Positions 23,071 through 35,087 of a stretch of 64,000 nucleotides of DNA are shown piece after piece. The stretch spans positions 168,796,556 to 168,860,555 of the forward strand of contig OY821521.1 of assembly GCA_963682025.1 (NCBI GenBank), in the 5' to 3' direction. The stretch comes from Cordilura impudica. Taxonomy: Eukaryota; Arthropoda; Insecta; Diptera; Scathophagidae. The notes beneath the pieces were generated by a model. That model searched no databases. It was not told where the DNA came from and saw only the letters and a program-made list of their open reading frames with translations. The position numbers were made by a program, and so were the translations under genes. Positions within the stretch are counted from its first letter, which is position 1, and each line of letters starts with the position of its first letter.

Positions 23071-24812
23071 TCGTTATTTTTATTTATTTTTGTTGCAGTC
23101 ACTTGTTTCAGCGGTACATATTTCACTCGCAAAATGTTTTCTTTATTTTATTTTCTCATTACGAATAATTATTTCAATTGTGTATGGTTTTTAAATATTA
23201 ATTTCTTTTCGATACATTATTCGTGTAGCTCTTTAAAACATTTGAAACTTGCTTAATTTTAAATCGAAACTCTTTTACCACAAGGTAAAAAATGCACATA
23301 ATTTACGGCAGGAATTCTAACCAATGATTACGTTCTATTTTTTACATCAACGATCAATGATTTTCAAAAAATTTAAACTCTGTTTATTTTCACCAAAAAA
23401 AATTTAAGGTTCAAGTAAGTTCACAAGTGGAAAAAAATACTGAAAGGGTTACATTTTTTAACTGTTTGATTGCAGTTTTAGAAAATTGCTAAAAGGCAAA
23501 ATGGTTTCTGAACATTCCATGAGCACATATTTATTAAAAAGGTTTTTTTTCGTTTCATTACGTTTTTAGTTTTGCTTTCTTTTGTATGTATTTATGTTTA
23601 CACACCGAGATTTTCAACATACACAATTGGATCTGGAGTTTTTTGAACCAGAATTTCATGGAGTTTTTGTTTCTATATGTGTAAACTTACACATACATAA
23701 AAACATATTAGTATCTGTGGAGTTCGTTGAATAAATGTATTTTGTATGGATGGATTACATACATATATAAATAAGTAATTTAAAATAAAGCATCCAACTA
23801 TTCATGATTTTTGTAAAAAAAAAATATATATATTAAATAATTCACAATTAATCCGTTCATTTTATAGAATGAAATTTAATACGCGGTATGCTTAATATCT
23901 CCTTTTACATATACTTTCTACATTAGAACTCAATTGGTATAATGGTTTATGCATAATTATGCTTAACCATTCGTCTTAAGTGACTTCAGTTTAATTAATT
24001 AATTTTAATATCCGCTTCCCTGAATTAACTGCAAATTTTAAGTTGTTGTAAATGAAAGAGTAAAACAATTGGAGACAGTCGCCGTTAACATTAAAAGTAT
24101 GCAAGAAGAAATTAAAACATTGAAATCAAAAACAAACCAACATGAACAACATGAGCAGAGTTAATATTTTGACTGCTGGTTACCATGATCACTAATATAC
24201 CATGATCCATATGATAGCCTGCATCTTAAATGGTTCATTTGTATGGCGATTAACTTTAAAAGTATACAGTTAAACTATAACTGATACTAAGGCCCTCATT
24301 TTGGAATTTTTAATGTTTCCGCTTCATTGGAAATTTGCATAGAAAAATTCTAAATTTAGAAATTCATCTAAAATTGTGATAATACCATAAATTCAAAGTA
24401 ATCACATTTCTTTTTTTATAGGGTAATGAACATTTTTTATTTTGCACATTTCAGAAATTATTATAAACATAAACAATTTCAATTTAAGTATTTAACAATT
24501 TGACAATGTGCTTTTCTCCTTTAGACAATTCCATAAACCAAGCAGTCATTAAATTTAATGTGGCACATAGCGTAGGTGTTCATTTGTTAACATCAAATTC
24601 ATACTCTTACACTTACACTCCCACACACCTACGAACATACACACGCACATATTTGGCGAGTTCTTATATGTATGTTGTATGGAATTATAATTTAACTGGG
24701 AATTGTGCTTTCAATGTAAACTTTTATCGATTTCGTCTATTCTAAATCAGATATACAAAAAAAAATTTTTAATAATTTAAATTCTCTAACTTATTGTTAT
24801 TTTAGATCTCAA
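23071..24812. other. AT-rich stretch without recognisable gene
   Basis: No family was recognised. The only item of note is a small coiled-coil-like open frame (24042-24164). The frame at 24500-24745 has no domain and an AT-biased composition. Confidence 0.5.
24042..24164 (+). CDS. Short coiled-coil-like ORF remnant (unassigned)
   Basis: Forty codons without an ATG run to TAA and read VNERVKQLETVAVNIKSMQ and then EEIKTLKSK. They show heptad-like spacing of hydrophobic residues and many K/E/Q. The composition resembles the coiled coil of a LINE ORF1 protein or the end of a host coiled-coil exon. There is no clear splice acceptor directly upstream. I do not recognise the gene, and chance is possible at this length. 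Confidence 0.25.
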   Translation, partial: VVVNERVKQLETVAVNIKSMQEEIKTLKSKTNQHEQHEQS

Positions 24813-25560
24813 CAAGTAAAAATGTTAACTTCGGCTGTGCCGAATCTTTGATACCCTCCACCTCGGTTTGAGTATTGATAATTAATGTAAATGAAAAAGT
24901 AAACAATTTGTTAAACTTAATACCAAATTATTTCAGCAAATTCTTTGGGTTGGTTTTCGTCTTTTCTATTATTTCGGATTTATTTCAGTGTTTGCTTTTT
25001 GGTCATCGTGGTTGCTGATCGGCATACATTTATGACATAACTTCTCGTTTAATTTAGTTTTTGCTAATTAAATAGCTCGCCCTAACCTCCATTACAAAGG
25101 TAATGTTTGTGTAGGGTGGCTACATGCATTAAATCGTGCTAATTGGAGATGGCTGTATAGTTTCTTTTAACTGGCCAAATATTTCTTCATTGCGGCCATA
25201 TAGGTCGGATGGAGTAACAAAATAATAACCAAAAAAAGCTCTCTCAACTTTTTTATTAAAATATTGCCATATTTGGAAAACATAGAGAATAAATTTATAA
25301 TAATAATAAATAATCAAATTAGGGATGCCAAACGCAAAAAACCAAATGTCCCAAAATTTTAAATAAAATAATTTGTTATCTATATTTTCTGAAAAACTTC
25401 AAATTTTCATCCAAAAAAAATAGTGAAAAATAATATATAAATAACATTCTCATCAAATTGCGTTTATTTATGTAACAATTTTTGTGTTCGCAATTCTTAA
25501 ATATCATTTGAGGTTTTCTAAAATTCATTGAATTTAAATCAATGTTTTCTGTAGTCCGAT
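24813..25560 (+). repeat. Dispersed repeat E, copy 1 (contiguous)
   Basis: About 750 bp is shared with 59640-60205 plus 62027-62545. It begins with the TTCGGCTGTGCCGAA palindrome and GATACCCTCCACC, the complement of a DINE-like 3' end, and continues through GGGATGCCAAACGC to a worn AT-rich end. This copy lacks the family B insertion found in copy 2 and so gives an empty site near 25228. Confidence 0.8.
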
Positions 25561-25670
25561 TTTGTAAATTTCAACGATCCGACAATCGCAAAATATATCG
25601 ACAGCTATTGTTGTTTGCACTAAGGATTACGTGATTCACTAAGTACAGACATCTTAACCCTGCTGTTAGG

Positions 25671-25686
25671 TTTGGACCATTTTGGT
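25671..25686. promoter_or_regulatory. Subterminal GGACCATTTTGGTC repeat
   Basis: The palindrome-like word GGACCATTTTGGTC lies just inside the left terminus of the piggyBac element. It recurs near 25852 (as GGACCATTTTGGTCC) and in complementary form near 28131 inside the right end. Repeats of this sort in piggyBac elements are candidate transposase-binding sites; that role is an inference. Confidence 0.6.
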
Positions 25687-25877
25687 CAAATTTTTTTTTT
25701 CTTTCCTTTCTATCTTTTCAACGGTAAAACATATCGACTTGAAACGTCAGCTCACGTGGTGTTTTTCTAAATCAATGTTTTCATTCAAATAATTAAGTGT
25801 CTAACATAAATTGGAAGGGAGAAAAATAAACTGTTACAAATTTTATGTTAAGGACCATTTTGGTCCATTGTAATTTT

Positions 25878-27683
25878 TTATTTATTCGCTTCTATGCAGG
25901 ATGTACAAACAATTTTTCGGCTTAGTTTGCAAATAAATTTGCTGCATATAACACATTTACTATCGCATTTTGATTTGCAGCAACCACAAATTCCACGTTT
26001 TCTAGCAGGTGGGTTTCTTGTATCACTTGTAGAAGCTACGGGGTCTGTGGTAGATGCTCTTACCTCAGCCAATAACTCTGCTGAGAAATTTTGTTTGGGT
26101 ATGTTGGTTCGTTTCATCATATGTTCTTTGGCCAAAGAAAGTGCTAATAGTCGTAAAAATTCTGGTCGCTTACGATTTTGATCACTGGGTGCCCACGAAT
26201 CATCGATTTCAGAAAACAATATAAGCGCATTCAATGCTGATATATCTATCATATTTGCAAAAACAACATTCGGCCATCGATTTGTTTTGCGTTTAGTACT
26301 GTAGTAGCCAATCTTTTGGTCGACAGTATCTACGCCTCCTAAAAGAAAACAAAATTAAATTTTGTTTACTAAAAATCTATGAACACTGGCAAAAAGTTAC
26401 ACACCTTTTGTTGAATTATAATAAGACACAATCTCAGGCTTCTTTTTTGGTCCATTGGCATCAACTTCTGCCGTTTTGTGCATCGTACTCATCAAAACAG
26501 TACCTTTGTTTTTATGGCTGTTGTATGAAACTAATGTTGCGACTTCATTGAAAGCAAATGTTGAAGTATATAAAGGAACTTTTTTGAATATGAGCAACTT
26601 CGGTGGAATAAATGTTTTATTTTTTCGAACTGTACCCACGTATGTCAGTTTCCTTTCCAAAAGCTTTTGCGCCAAATCAAACGACGAAAAGAAATTATCA
26701 GCCGTGATATTTTGACCTTTCAAACCTTCAGTCAAGTCCAATACGATGCGCTGTCCTTGGTTTTTCTCAGACTGATCATTTCTTTGTTTTCCTAAATATG
26801 GCTGTATCTTCCACACATAACTTGTTTTAGAGTCAACAGACAACCAAAATTTTAAGCCATATTTGGCAGGTTTTGAAGGCATATATTGTCTGAAAGAGCA
26901 TCATCCTCTGAAAGACACCAGTTGTTCATCAATAGTAACATTTTCATGGCAGTTGAAACTCATTGAAAGAATGCCTTCCCAACGGTTCCACAAATCACGT
27001 ATAGGAGCAAACTTATCGGTGCTTTGCATTTGTCTTCGGCTCATAACATCATCGAACGGGAGCGCTCTTGTAATCATTTGAAAAGTATGAACGGAAAATA
27101 GGACGACCAAAACGTCTATCAAACAAACCATGTATGTCTTCGTTTTTGCCGCTGCCATATAACAAATAAATTTGCCTACTCTTTTACTGAACCAAAATAA
27201 AAAATCTGTATAAATATACATACCGACACACACCAGCAAGAATAAGTACTGCAATATAAGCACGCAAAGTGGCTTCATCAATGTCTTTCCATTTACCCTC
27301 GAATTTTACTCTGCCATACATATTGGTATTTTCAATAATTATTTTTTCTAATGGTGGTGGAAAAAACAGTAAAAAAGATGAAAGAATATCTTGGCACATG
27401 GATACAGCAAATCGAGTTGAATTGAAATAATATTTTCAGAACGAGTTCCAATAGAAGAGGGTAAGGGAACAGCACTCCATTGCATTTTATTTTTTGCAAT
27501 AAACAATGGATCTACAGTGCTAGCAGCAGCCACATCTTCTTCACTATCTGTTTCAGAATCACTTGATTCGGTATTTTCAAATTCAGTATTTTCTTCTAAA
27601 ATACTTGAATTTGAAATATCCGAGGCACTGTCATTTAGGATTTCAGCAATAGCATCGGTGTCCAAAAAACGTCGATTTTCCAT
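25878..27683 (-). pseudogene. piggyBac transposase (DDE_Tnp_1_7 plus C-terminal Cys-rich domain), broken
   Basis: The likely start MENRRFLDTDAIAEIL (27683) opens an acidic Ser/Glu/Asp N-terminus. The catalytic core follows with ENTNMYGRVKFEGKW (27300-27340), TIDEQLVSFRG (about 26905-26940, first Asp), ITADNFFSSFDLA (about 26665-26705, second Asp) and GGVDTVDQKIGYYS (about 26300-26338, third Asp). The C-terminus is Cys-rich (CGCCKSKCDSKCVICSK, about 25900-25985). A 66-bp intron with GT..AG ends (26339-26404) splits the G of STKG/GVD, and a second short intron is likely near 27205-27240. Defects are frameshifts near 27400 and 27085 and a TGA replacing Arg near 26903. All three catalytic Asp persist, so decay looks recent. 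The family cuts and pastes at TTAA in the nucleus. Confidence 0.9.
26339..26404 (-). other. Intron in the piggyBac transposase gene
   Basis: On the minus strand the exon end AAAAG meets GTGTGTAAC, and a T-rich tract ending TTCTTTTAG meets GAGGCGTAGAT. Removing 66 bp joins …STKG to GVDTVDQ, the expected core order. Introns of this size are common in flies. Confidence 0.8.
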
Positions 27684-28212
27684 TCTAACAAGAAATAAAC
27701 ACAACACAACACAACACAAACAAGACACAAACTAAACTGCAATTAATGCAAACAATTTACACGACTGCATCACAAAATAAAATCAGGGGAATCACAAAAC
27801 ACAAAAAAAAACACACACACACATGTCTGCATGATAAAATGCAAAAAGGGGACTCACACAAAAAACACAACTTATTGAATGTCGACAGTAACTTGAATAG
27901 CTGATCTGATGGCATAACAAAACAAAATTAGGGGAATCCCACTATTGGCTTTCAAATTTAATTTGTATGAAATATAATAACAAACATTCAAAACAAAATG
28001 AATAGCCCAAACGATTTGTTAAGCATACAAATATAACTTTTAGTGAAAATAGTTGTTGCCAAATACTTAATTGAAATAAATAAGTATAAAAAATAGACTT
28101 ACGCCCCTTGTTTTCAAAAAAAATTGGTATAGACCAAAATGGTCCGTTAACCTCGAATTCGTAAGTTTTTTTTAACCTAACAGCAGGGTTAACGACAGTC
28201 GACATCTCTATT

Positions 28213-29020
28213 TTTATACCCTATACCACTATGTGGTTTGGGTATAATGACTTTGTGCTGCTGTTTGTAACAACCAAAAGTATTTGAACTACACCCATCT
28301 TTAATTATACCGATCGAATCAGAATCACTATCTGATTCGATTTAACGATGTCCGTCCGTCCGTCCGTCCGTCCGTCTGTGTGTCCATGTAAAGCTTGTAA
28401 TCAAACTGCAGGTCGCAAATATGAATATATTTTGATGAAATTTGGTATTTGATCTTTTATCAGCCATGGGATGAACGCTATTGAAATTGGTGAGAATCGG
28501 TCCATGTTCAGACCTAGCCCCCATACAAATGACCCCTATGAAATCAACATATATTGCCATAAGATCCAAATTATCATACAAATCTTAGTCAAATTGGGTT
28601 TGTATGTATATATTGCATCCACTAATCAGTAGTCCAAAAATGATCCCTATTGGATAACTCTTAGTCATAGTCCCCATATAGAGCTGCTTCCCGATCTTCA
28701 CTTAAATCTATCAAAAAACAAAAATATTGCACTTATTCATCTCAAATTTTGTTTGTATATATTTTTGCAAAATACGAGAGACCTTACCAAACATGGTCAG
28801 GATCGGTCCATTTCTGGGCCTAGTCCCCATATAGATATAGCATCCGATATGAACTTTTTCATATCTGCAGTCAAAAAAACTAATAAAAAATCCCACTCAA
28901 ATTTGGTTTATGCTTATTTTATATGTCCAGTTAGTTGGGCCTATGAGATAGGGTCTCTAAACGCATGGTATAGGGTATCATATAGTCGGTATATACCGAC
29001 TATAATTTTCTTACTTGTTT
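28213..29020 (+). mobile_element. Family A element, copy A5
   Basis: A near-complete copy from TATACCCTATACCACTATG to a diverged palindrome (TAGTCGGTATATACCGACTA) and TTTTCTTACTTG. The palindrome centre changed symmetrically on both arms (compare TCTAGA with TATATA), so pairing is kept. Confidence 0.9.
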
Positions 29021-29205
29021 TGTAAAATTTTAAACTTGTAAAATTAATATTTGGATTCAAATAATGACTATTTTTTGTAAATAATTAATCAACACTAGTT
29101 GCCTTTTAGCCTCTTTAATGTCATATTGGTACTGAGGCTTTACTTTAATTTTGTAATACTATATTATTTGTAAAATAAAACAAAAATAAATAAAAAAAAA
29201 AGCTG
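29021..29205 (+). other. LINE-like 3' tail (uncertain)
   Basis: A T/A-rich stretch ends in AAAATAAAACAAAAATAAAT and an A10 run, like the 3' ends of the LINEs in this window. No coding is attached. It may be a short LINE 3' relic. Confidence 0.3.
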
Positions 29206-29261
29206 TACCACTTAATCACTATACAGAAACACTACGATGGATACAATCATCAACACAAACT

Positions 29262-29405
29262 CATTATACCATGACCACAAAGTGCTATAGGGTATAGACA
29301 GACGGACGGACCGACTGACATCGCTAAATGGACACCGAAAATTTCCCAGAGTCGATTGTTATAATGAAAGGTTGTTCTAAATCAAATATTTTTGCTACTT
29401 ACAAC
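29262..29405 (-). mobile_element. Family A fragments in permuted order
   Basis: The outermost 5' piece (…CACAAAGTGCTATAGGGTATA) is followed directly by an internal piece starting at the GACAGACGGACGG tract and running to TTGTTATAATGAAAGG and AATATTTTTGCTACTTACAA. In an ordinary copy the internal piece lies on the other side. Either two copies lie head to tail or the order was rearranged. 29406-30250 has no recognised feature. Confidence 0.65.
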
Positions 29406-30250
29406 AACAAATTACCATTCCAAAATGATCTTGGGAGATCATTGCTGGAGGTTAGAATCATAAAACCGGCAAGTTAAATAAACATTATTTATTTTAAAAA
29501 CCACAGCCTAAATGATCATCTGGTTTTAGCTGTATTCTATATTATTTCTTTTTGCGGAATATGTTTTTTTTTTTTAAATTGTCACGCGAACACTGAAAGA
29601 AGATAAATATATGAACTAAAAAAAAATGTTACAGCCCTTTTTTAAACAAATTTCCTTTTAAAAAGTATTCTGTCCCTCACAAATGTTTCGTTTAAAGCCT
29701 GAATGTTAGTGAAGTGGTGCAGAAATATAATATTATGCACAAAAAAAAAAAAAAATGCAAAGAAAAAACTGGCCAGAATAATCACAACAAACCACAACTC
29801 GTCCAAATATGTCTGGTTGTGTATGTAAATTTCCTTTTGTTATCCTTTTAACAATGGCAACAGTTAAACAAGTCATACATATGTATGAGCTATCAATTTT
29901 AGCTCATATGTTTATTTTAAATGTTGAATGCATAAATGTGTTATGAACAATCATCGTAAACCATCCCAACTCTTATGGACGAATCAAAGGGTAAAATTTA
30001 AGTTTTGTAAATGAGACTGTAAGAATTAAAGAAGAAAGTTAAAGAAAAAATGAAAGCTCAATTAACTAAGGCCAAACTGGAGCAAAATTCTTTGTTCTTA
30101 TAACCTTTTGTTAACATTTTGGAGTTGCTATCAAACTTTATAGATATTAAATTTCGATTAGTCTTTGATTCAGGCTCCTTCAGAATTAAATGATTGAGGT
30201 TTTAATCTTTATCATTTTGAGTTCCTTTCGAAAAAGCGCTACCAGATCAA

Positions 30251-30498
30251 TTATACCCTCTAACACTATGTGGTCAGAGTATAATGACTTTGTGCTGATG
30301 TTTGTAACTATCAACAATATTTGACCTATATCCATCTTTTGTTATACCCATGGACTCAGATTCACTTTCTGGGTCGATTTAGCGATGTCCGTCCGTCGGT
30401 CCGTCTGTGTGTACCTGTAAACATTTTAATCAAACTACAGGTCGCAAATATGATGAAGTTTGGTATATAAACTTCTTCCGACCATGGGACAAACGCTG
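30251..30498 (+). mobile_element. Diverged family A variant, 5' part
   Basis: Runs from TATACCCTCTAACACTATG through GTCCGTCCGTCGGTCCGTCTG to TGGTATATAAACTTC. It stops exactly where Transib copy 2 starts. It resembles the small fragment at 11025 more than the common family A type, so a subfamily exists. Confidence 0.8.
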
Positions 30499-32262
30499 CA
30501 CTGTGGCTGAAATTTTGATTTCATTGGCCAAAAGTCTAATTTTTTTTTGTCACCGATTTTAAAATTTTAACGCCTTTTTGTAGCTAATATATCCAGATTA
30601 AGGTGGCCAAAAAATTAGGTTAAACTATTGCTAATTGTGGGCGTGGCATGCTGTCAAACTCAACTGTTTTTTTAATTTCAGAAAAAGGTGATTTTTTTTA
30701 TTTTTTTTATCAAAAATAAATGGTTACTACTCGCAAGCTGTCATCGATAATGACCTGCCGTCTTTTGTATAATGTTGGTACGATTATAGTATTTAGTTGT
30801 TGTAAGTAGTCACAGCTCTACCGTTTAACATTAGGGTCGTTATGAAATATTTATGAAACTACTATATTTTTCTCAAATTTCAACGTTAGTAGAATAGAAC
30901 TTGTAGGGAACAAAAGGGAACAAGAAACGTGTACCACCCGGAGAAAGGTGAAAGTGTCGTCTTTAACCCTGTTTATACTTTTGTACCCGTGACGAACCGC
31001 GGGAAGAACACTTTTTTCATTTTAATGAAATTACCCTAAAAAAAATTCAAATTACGATAATTTAATCAAGAAAAGGAAATGAGTTAAAGAAATATGGAAA
31101 CACAGAGTTAACTCTTTTTTGTAAATGGGGATGTAATGGTTCTTCGGGACAGAAACAATACAAACAAGAAGTATGTGAAAATATTTCGAACTCAGATATG
31201 TTCATGGTATCATTTGTACCATTGCGATTGAAAAAGATTTTGGAAGATTCAGAGCCTTCGACAAGTACAACGCAAATAATGGATATTTGGAAAAATGAGA
31301 CACCATGACACCATAAAAAAAGAAACTCATGATGCCATTAACAAAGAATTTACTGATATCAAGCCCCTAAAATGGCAACACTTCAGCCATTACAATTACA
31401 GTTAGATGGGCAGCAAATTGAAGTAAGCTACCAATTAGTGCTGACAATGATAGATGGAAAAGTAGGGCAGGCTTTGAGTAACAGGAAGGCTGAATCCAGC
31501 TGCATCAAGCCAATTAAACCAAGTCCGGACAAAATCATTAGATAATACTAATGCATATGAATTAGGTGATAATCCACTACATGCAAGAATACGACTTATG
31601 GAACACATACTAAAAATTAGTTATGATTTGGATTTCGGGTCTTCAGGATCAATAAAAAACAACGAAACCAACAAAGAGTTAAGAAGTTCAAAAAAGAAAT
31701 ATGTTCAAGATGAATATCGCAAATTTGGATTGATTATAGATCAGCCAAAACAAGGGTCAGGCAATACAAATCATGGCAATACCGCAAGAAGATTCTTTTC
31801 AGATCCAGAAACAGCATCTGAAATAACAGGAGTGGATTTAAACCTTATTTTCAAATTTACGATAATCCTAGAAGTATTTGCGTGCAATGAAGAAATTGAC
31901 TCTAGAAAATTTCGAGATTATGCTAAGGAAACTGCAAAAATATATACAACCAACTACCCATGGAGAAATATGTCTGCAACAGGTCACAAAATCCTTTATC
32001 ATGGATAAGATGTCATTATATGTCATTTGGTGCCACTTGGTGATCTATCAGAGGAGGCTCAGAAAAAAAGGAATAAGGATTAGAGATTTTATAGAGAGCA
32101 CAATACTAGAAAAATTTCACGAAATTCCACAAATGAAGATCTATTTAATATATTATATATTTAATATATTATAATATATTATCGGGATTTAGATGAAGAA
32201 GTCAAAAAACTACTAAAGAACAGAAATAACACAGAACAAAAGATGGAATATTTTATCCATAT
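30499..32262 (+). mobile_element. Transib transposon, copy 2 (3'-truncated)
   Basis: The left end is CACTGTGGCTGAAATTTTGA (CACWRTGG), preceded by CGCTG. It aligns with the subterminal part of copy 1 (GGCCAAAA…CACCGATTTTAAA). The coding relic continues to about 32255 and then meets a Helitron fragment. No right inverted repeat was found, so the 3' end is lost. It is inserted in a family A variant. Confidence 0.85.
31115..32255 (+). pseudogene. Transib transposase copy 2, broken, catalytic Asp to Asn
   Basis: Pieces homologous to copy 1 are KWGCNGSSGQKQYKQ (about 31120), FMVSFVPLRL, a MIDGKVGQALSN stretch (about 31447), MEHILKISYDLDF (31598), then FFSDPETASEITGVDLN (about 31795) and KILYHG (about 31988) followed by GDLSEEAQKKRNKD. 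The N-terminal third is missing. In the first active-site motif the Asp of GCDGSSG is Asn. Several stops and frameshifts and an AT-microsatellite stretch (about 32145-32180) add to the damage. The protein cannot be functional. Confidence 0.85.
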
Positions 32263-32447
32263 GTATGTGTTAGTAGCAACTTTAAATTTAATTTACTCAA
32301 AATGCAGAAAAAAAAAATTTTAAATCTGTAAATCGACTAAAAAGAAATACCTATCAAATAATATACGTTTGGTCAAAATCGAGATAAAACGGAAAAACAA
32401 AACATCAGTCACAAGAAATCGCCTAGCCTATTAATATTACAGATAAT
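32263..32447 (-). mobile_element. Small Helitron family C, 5' fragment (C1)
   Basis: Read on the minus strand it starts TCTGTAATATTAATAGGCTA, followed by the conserved GATGTTTTG…TTTATCTCGATTTTGACC block. It covers about 185 bp and then gives way to Transib copy 2; the 3' hairpin is absent. Complete family C copies are at 39666 and 40318. Confidence 0.75.
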
Positions 32448-33610
32448 TATCTTTCATTGTTATATAAGTAAGAAAAACATAGTGTTAGTAAAAAATAATA
32501 ATAAACAGAACCTACCATTGTTACAAATGCAATTAAAATCTATTGCAGTTTTTAATTTTAAAATGTTTTTTAAAATTATCAAATTTGACAGCAAAGAATA
32601 ATAAATTTTTCTGTAGTAATAGCAAGATTTTTAGATAATATTATTAACGTTTTTTTTTTAAGTGCAAATATTCTTTGAGTGTAAACAAATTTGCAAATTT
32701 GACAACAAAAAATTTTTAATTTTTCAGTAATAATAGCAAAATCTTCAGTTTATTTTACTATTTTTTTTTGAGTGTAAAATTTTTTTTGAGTGTAACATTA
32801 AAAAAATCCCATTAGTACAAAAAATGTTTATAATTATTATTAAAATCCAAATATTAAATTTTTTAATAAATAAAAAAATAAACACATATTTCACTCTAAA
32901 AGTTAAAAAAAAAATCAAAAGATCAACTTTGACCTAGAATTCCTTAAAAAGTCTTCAACGTACAGTACCAGAACATGAACTTCAAATAAAGCAACACTCA
33001 GAAATGTGTGGTTTATGTGTGATTGAAACAAAAAGTACGTGATACAAAAATGTTCGTGTAAATAACGAAATATTAAAACGAACACAGTCATGATTGTGTT
33101 GGGCACCGTAGAAAATTTAGAAACGCACATAATTGATATGAAAAAAAGGTATATATTGGCTGCTTTTGAACAGAACATTGTGTGTTTCATGTGTGTATTT
33201 TCTGAACCTTGGTAAATACCCAGGTGCTTGGGAAAATACCTGGGTATTTACATTTAAATACCCAATTTACCATTTGGGTATTTACCCTTGTCCCATCACT
33301 ACTCACAACTGAGAATCTTCTTATAGAGAGTTGAGTTACTTTGCCTGTAGCTTCTTATAAAGCCATTACGAGTTACTTGCTTGACTTTTAATTTTAATAG
33401 AGACGAATTCTTTTTTGATTGTGGAATATGAGTTAAATTTTCTATGAGTTGGCTGCTTTAAAAATCCGACAATTGAGACTTTATTTTCAAGGATTCCGGC
33501 TATTTTAAATCCCTGGATTAAATTCCTTGACTATGGCCTCGGATAAAACCACGATTGTCTTCCGCCTTAGAAATTCATTAATGTTTTTTTTTTTGCAAGA
33601 CTCACGATTT
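32448..33610. other. AT-rich stretch; hAT-like terminus with two hairpins
   Basis: No gene. At 33213-33251 GTAAATACCCAGGT and ACCTGGGTATTTAC form a perfect 14-bp inverted repeat. A second, related hairpin (AAATACCCA/TGGGTATTT) follows at 33257-33284, then TTACCCTTGTCCCATCACT. Read on the minus strand the stretch begins AGTGATGGGAC, like the end of some hAT elements. No matching opposite end was found. Confidence 0.4.
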
Positions 33611-34411
33611 TTATACCCTATACCAATATGTGGTTTGGGTATAATGACTTTGTGCTGCTGTTTGTAACAACCAAAAATATTTGACCTAGACCCATCTTTA
33701 ATTATACCGATCGAATCAGAATCACTTTCTGAGTTGATTTAACAATGTCCGTCCGTCCGTCCGTCCGACCGTCCGTCCGTCCGTCCGTCTGTGTGTCCAT
33801 GTAAAGCTTGTAATCAAACTGCAGGTCGCAAATATGAATATATTTTGATGAAATTTGGTATATAAGCTTTTATCGGCCATGGGATGAACGCTATTGAAAT
33901 TAGTGAGAATCGGTCCATGTTCAGACCTAGCCCCCATACAAATTACCCATATGAAATCGACATAAATTGCCATAAGATCCAAATTGTCATATAGATATTA
34001 ATCAAATTGGGTTTGTATGCGTTCATTACATCCACTAATGAGTAGTCCAAAAATGATCCCTTTGACCCCATATAGAGCTGCTTCCCGATCTTCACTTAAA
34101 TCTATTAAAAAACAAAAATATTGAACTGATTCTTCTCAAATTTTGTTTGTACATATTTTTGCAAAATACAAGAGACTTTACCAAACATGATCAGGATCGG
34201 TCCATTTTTGGACCTAGTCCCTTTATAGATATAGCATCCGATATGAATTTTTTCATATCTGCAGCCAAAAAAATTAATAAAAATCCCACTCAAATTTGGT
34301 TTTTGCTTATTTTCAATGTCCAGTTAGTTGGGCCTAAGAGATAGGGTTTCTAAACGCATGGTATAGGGTATCGTATAGTCGGTCTAGACCGACTATAATT
34401 TTCTTACTTGT
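33611..34411 (+). mobile_element. Family A element, copy A6
   Basis: A complete copy from TATACCCTATACCAATATG to TAGTCGGTCTAGACCGACTA plus TAATTTTCTTACTTG. It has a long GTCC tract (33748-33790) with one GACC interruption. The 3' end abuts a heptamer array. Confidence 0.92.
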
Positions 34412-34803
34412 TCATTTCCATTTGTCATTTTCCATTTTTCAATTTTAATTTTTCATTTTTAATTTTCCATTTTCCATTATTAATTTTTCGTTTTCCGTTT
34501 TCCGTTTTTCATTTTCCATTTTTAATTTTTAATTTTCAATATTCCATTTTCCATTTTTCATTTTTCATTTTCCATGTTCCATTTTTCATTATTCATTTTT
34601 ATATTTTCATTTTTCATTTTCCATTTTTCATTTTCCATATTCCACTTTCATTTTTCATTTTTAATTTTTCATTTGACATTTTTAATTTAAAATTTTTCAT
34701 TTTCCTTTTTTATTTTTTCATTTTCCATTTTCCATTTTTAATTTTTCATTTTCCATTTGCCATTTTTAATTTTAAATTTTTCATTTTCATTTTTTATTTT
34801 TTC

Positions 34804-34835
<32 letters not shown>

Positions 34836-34844
34836 TTCACTTTC

Positions 34845-34878
<34 letters not shown>

Positions 34879-35055
34879 CCATTTTTCAATTTTAATTTTT
34901 CATTTTTAATTTTCCATTTTCCATTTTTAATTTTTCGTTTTCCGTTTTCCGTTTTTCATTTTCCATTTTTAATTTTTAATTTTCCATTTTTCAATTTTAA
35001 TTTTCTGCTTTTCAATTTTAATTTTTCATTTTTCATTTTCCATTTTTCATTTTCC

Positions 35056-35087
<32 letters not shown>

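Larger units (their letters stand above)
25658..28188 (-). mobile_element. piggyBac-family transposon with intact termini
   Basis: Inverted termini CCCTGCTGTTAGGTT (25658) and AACCTAACAGCAGGG (to 28188) are flanked exactly by TTAA at 25654-25657 and 28189-28192. CCC ends and TTAA targets are diagnostic for piggyBac. The 2,531-bp element holds one minus-strand transposase gene. Family A copy A5 begins about 20 bp beyond the right end. Confidence 0.95.

Noticed and set aside
28342..28581. GTCCGTCCGTCC-type tracts as independent microsatellites
   Set aside because: They always occur at the same place inside family A or B elements, so they are part of the element and not separate loci.
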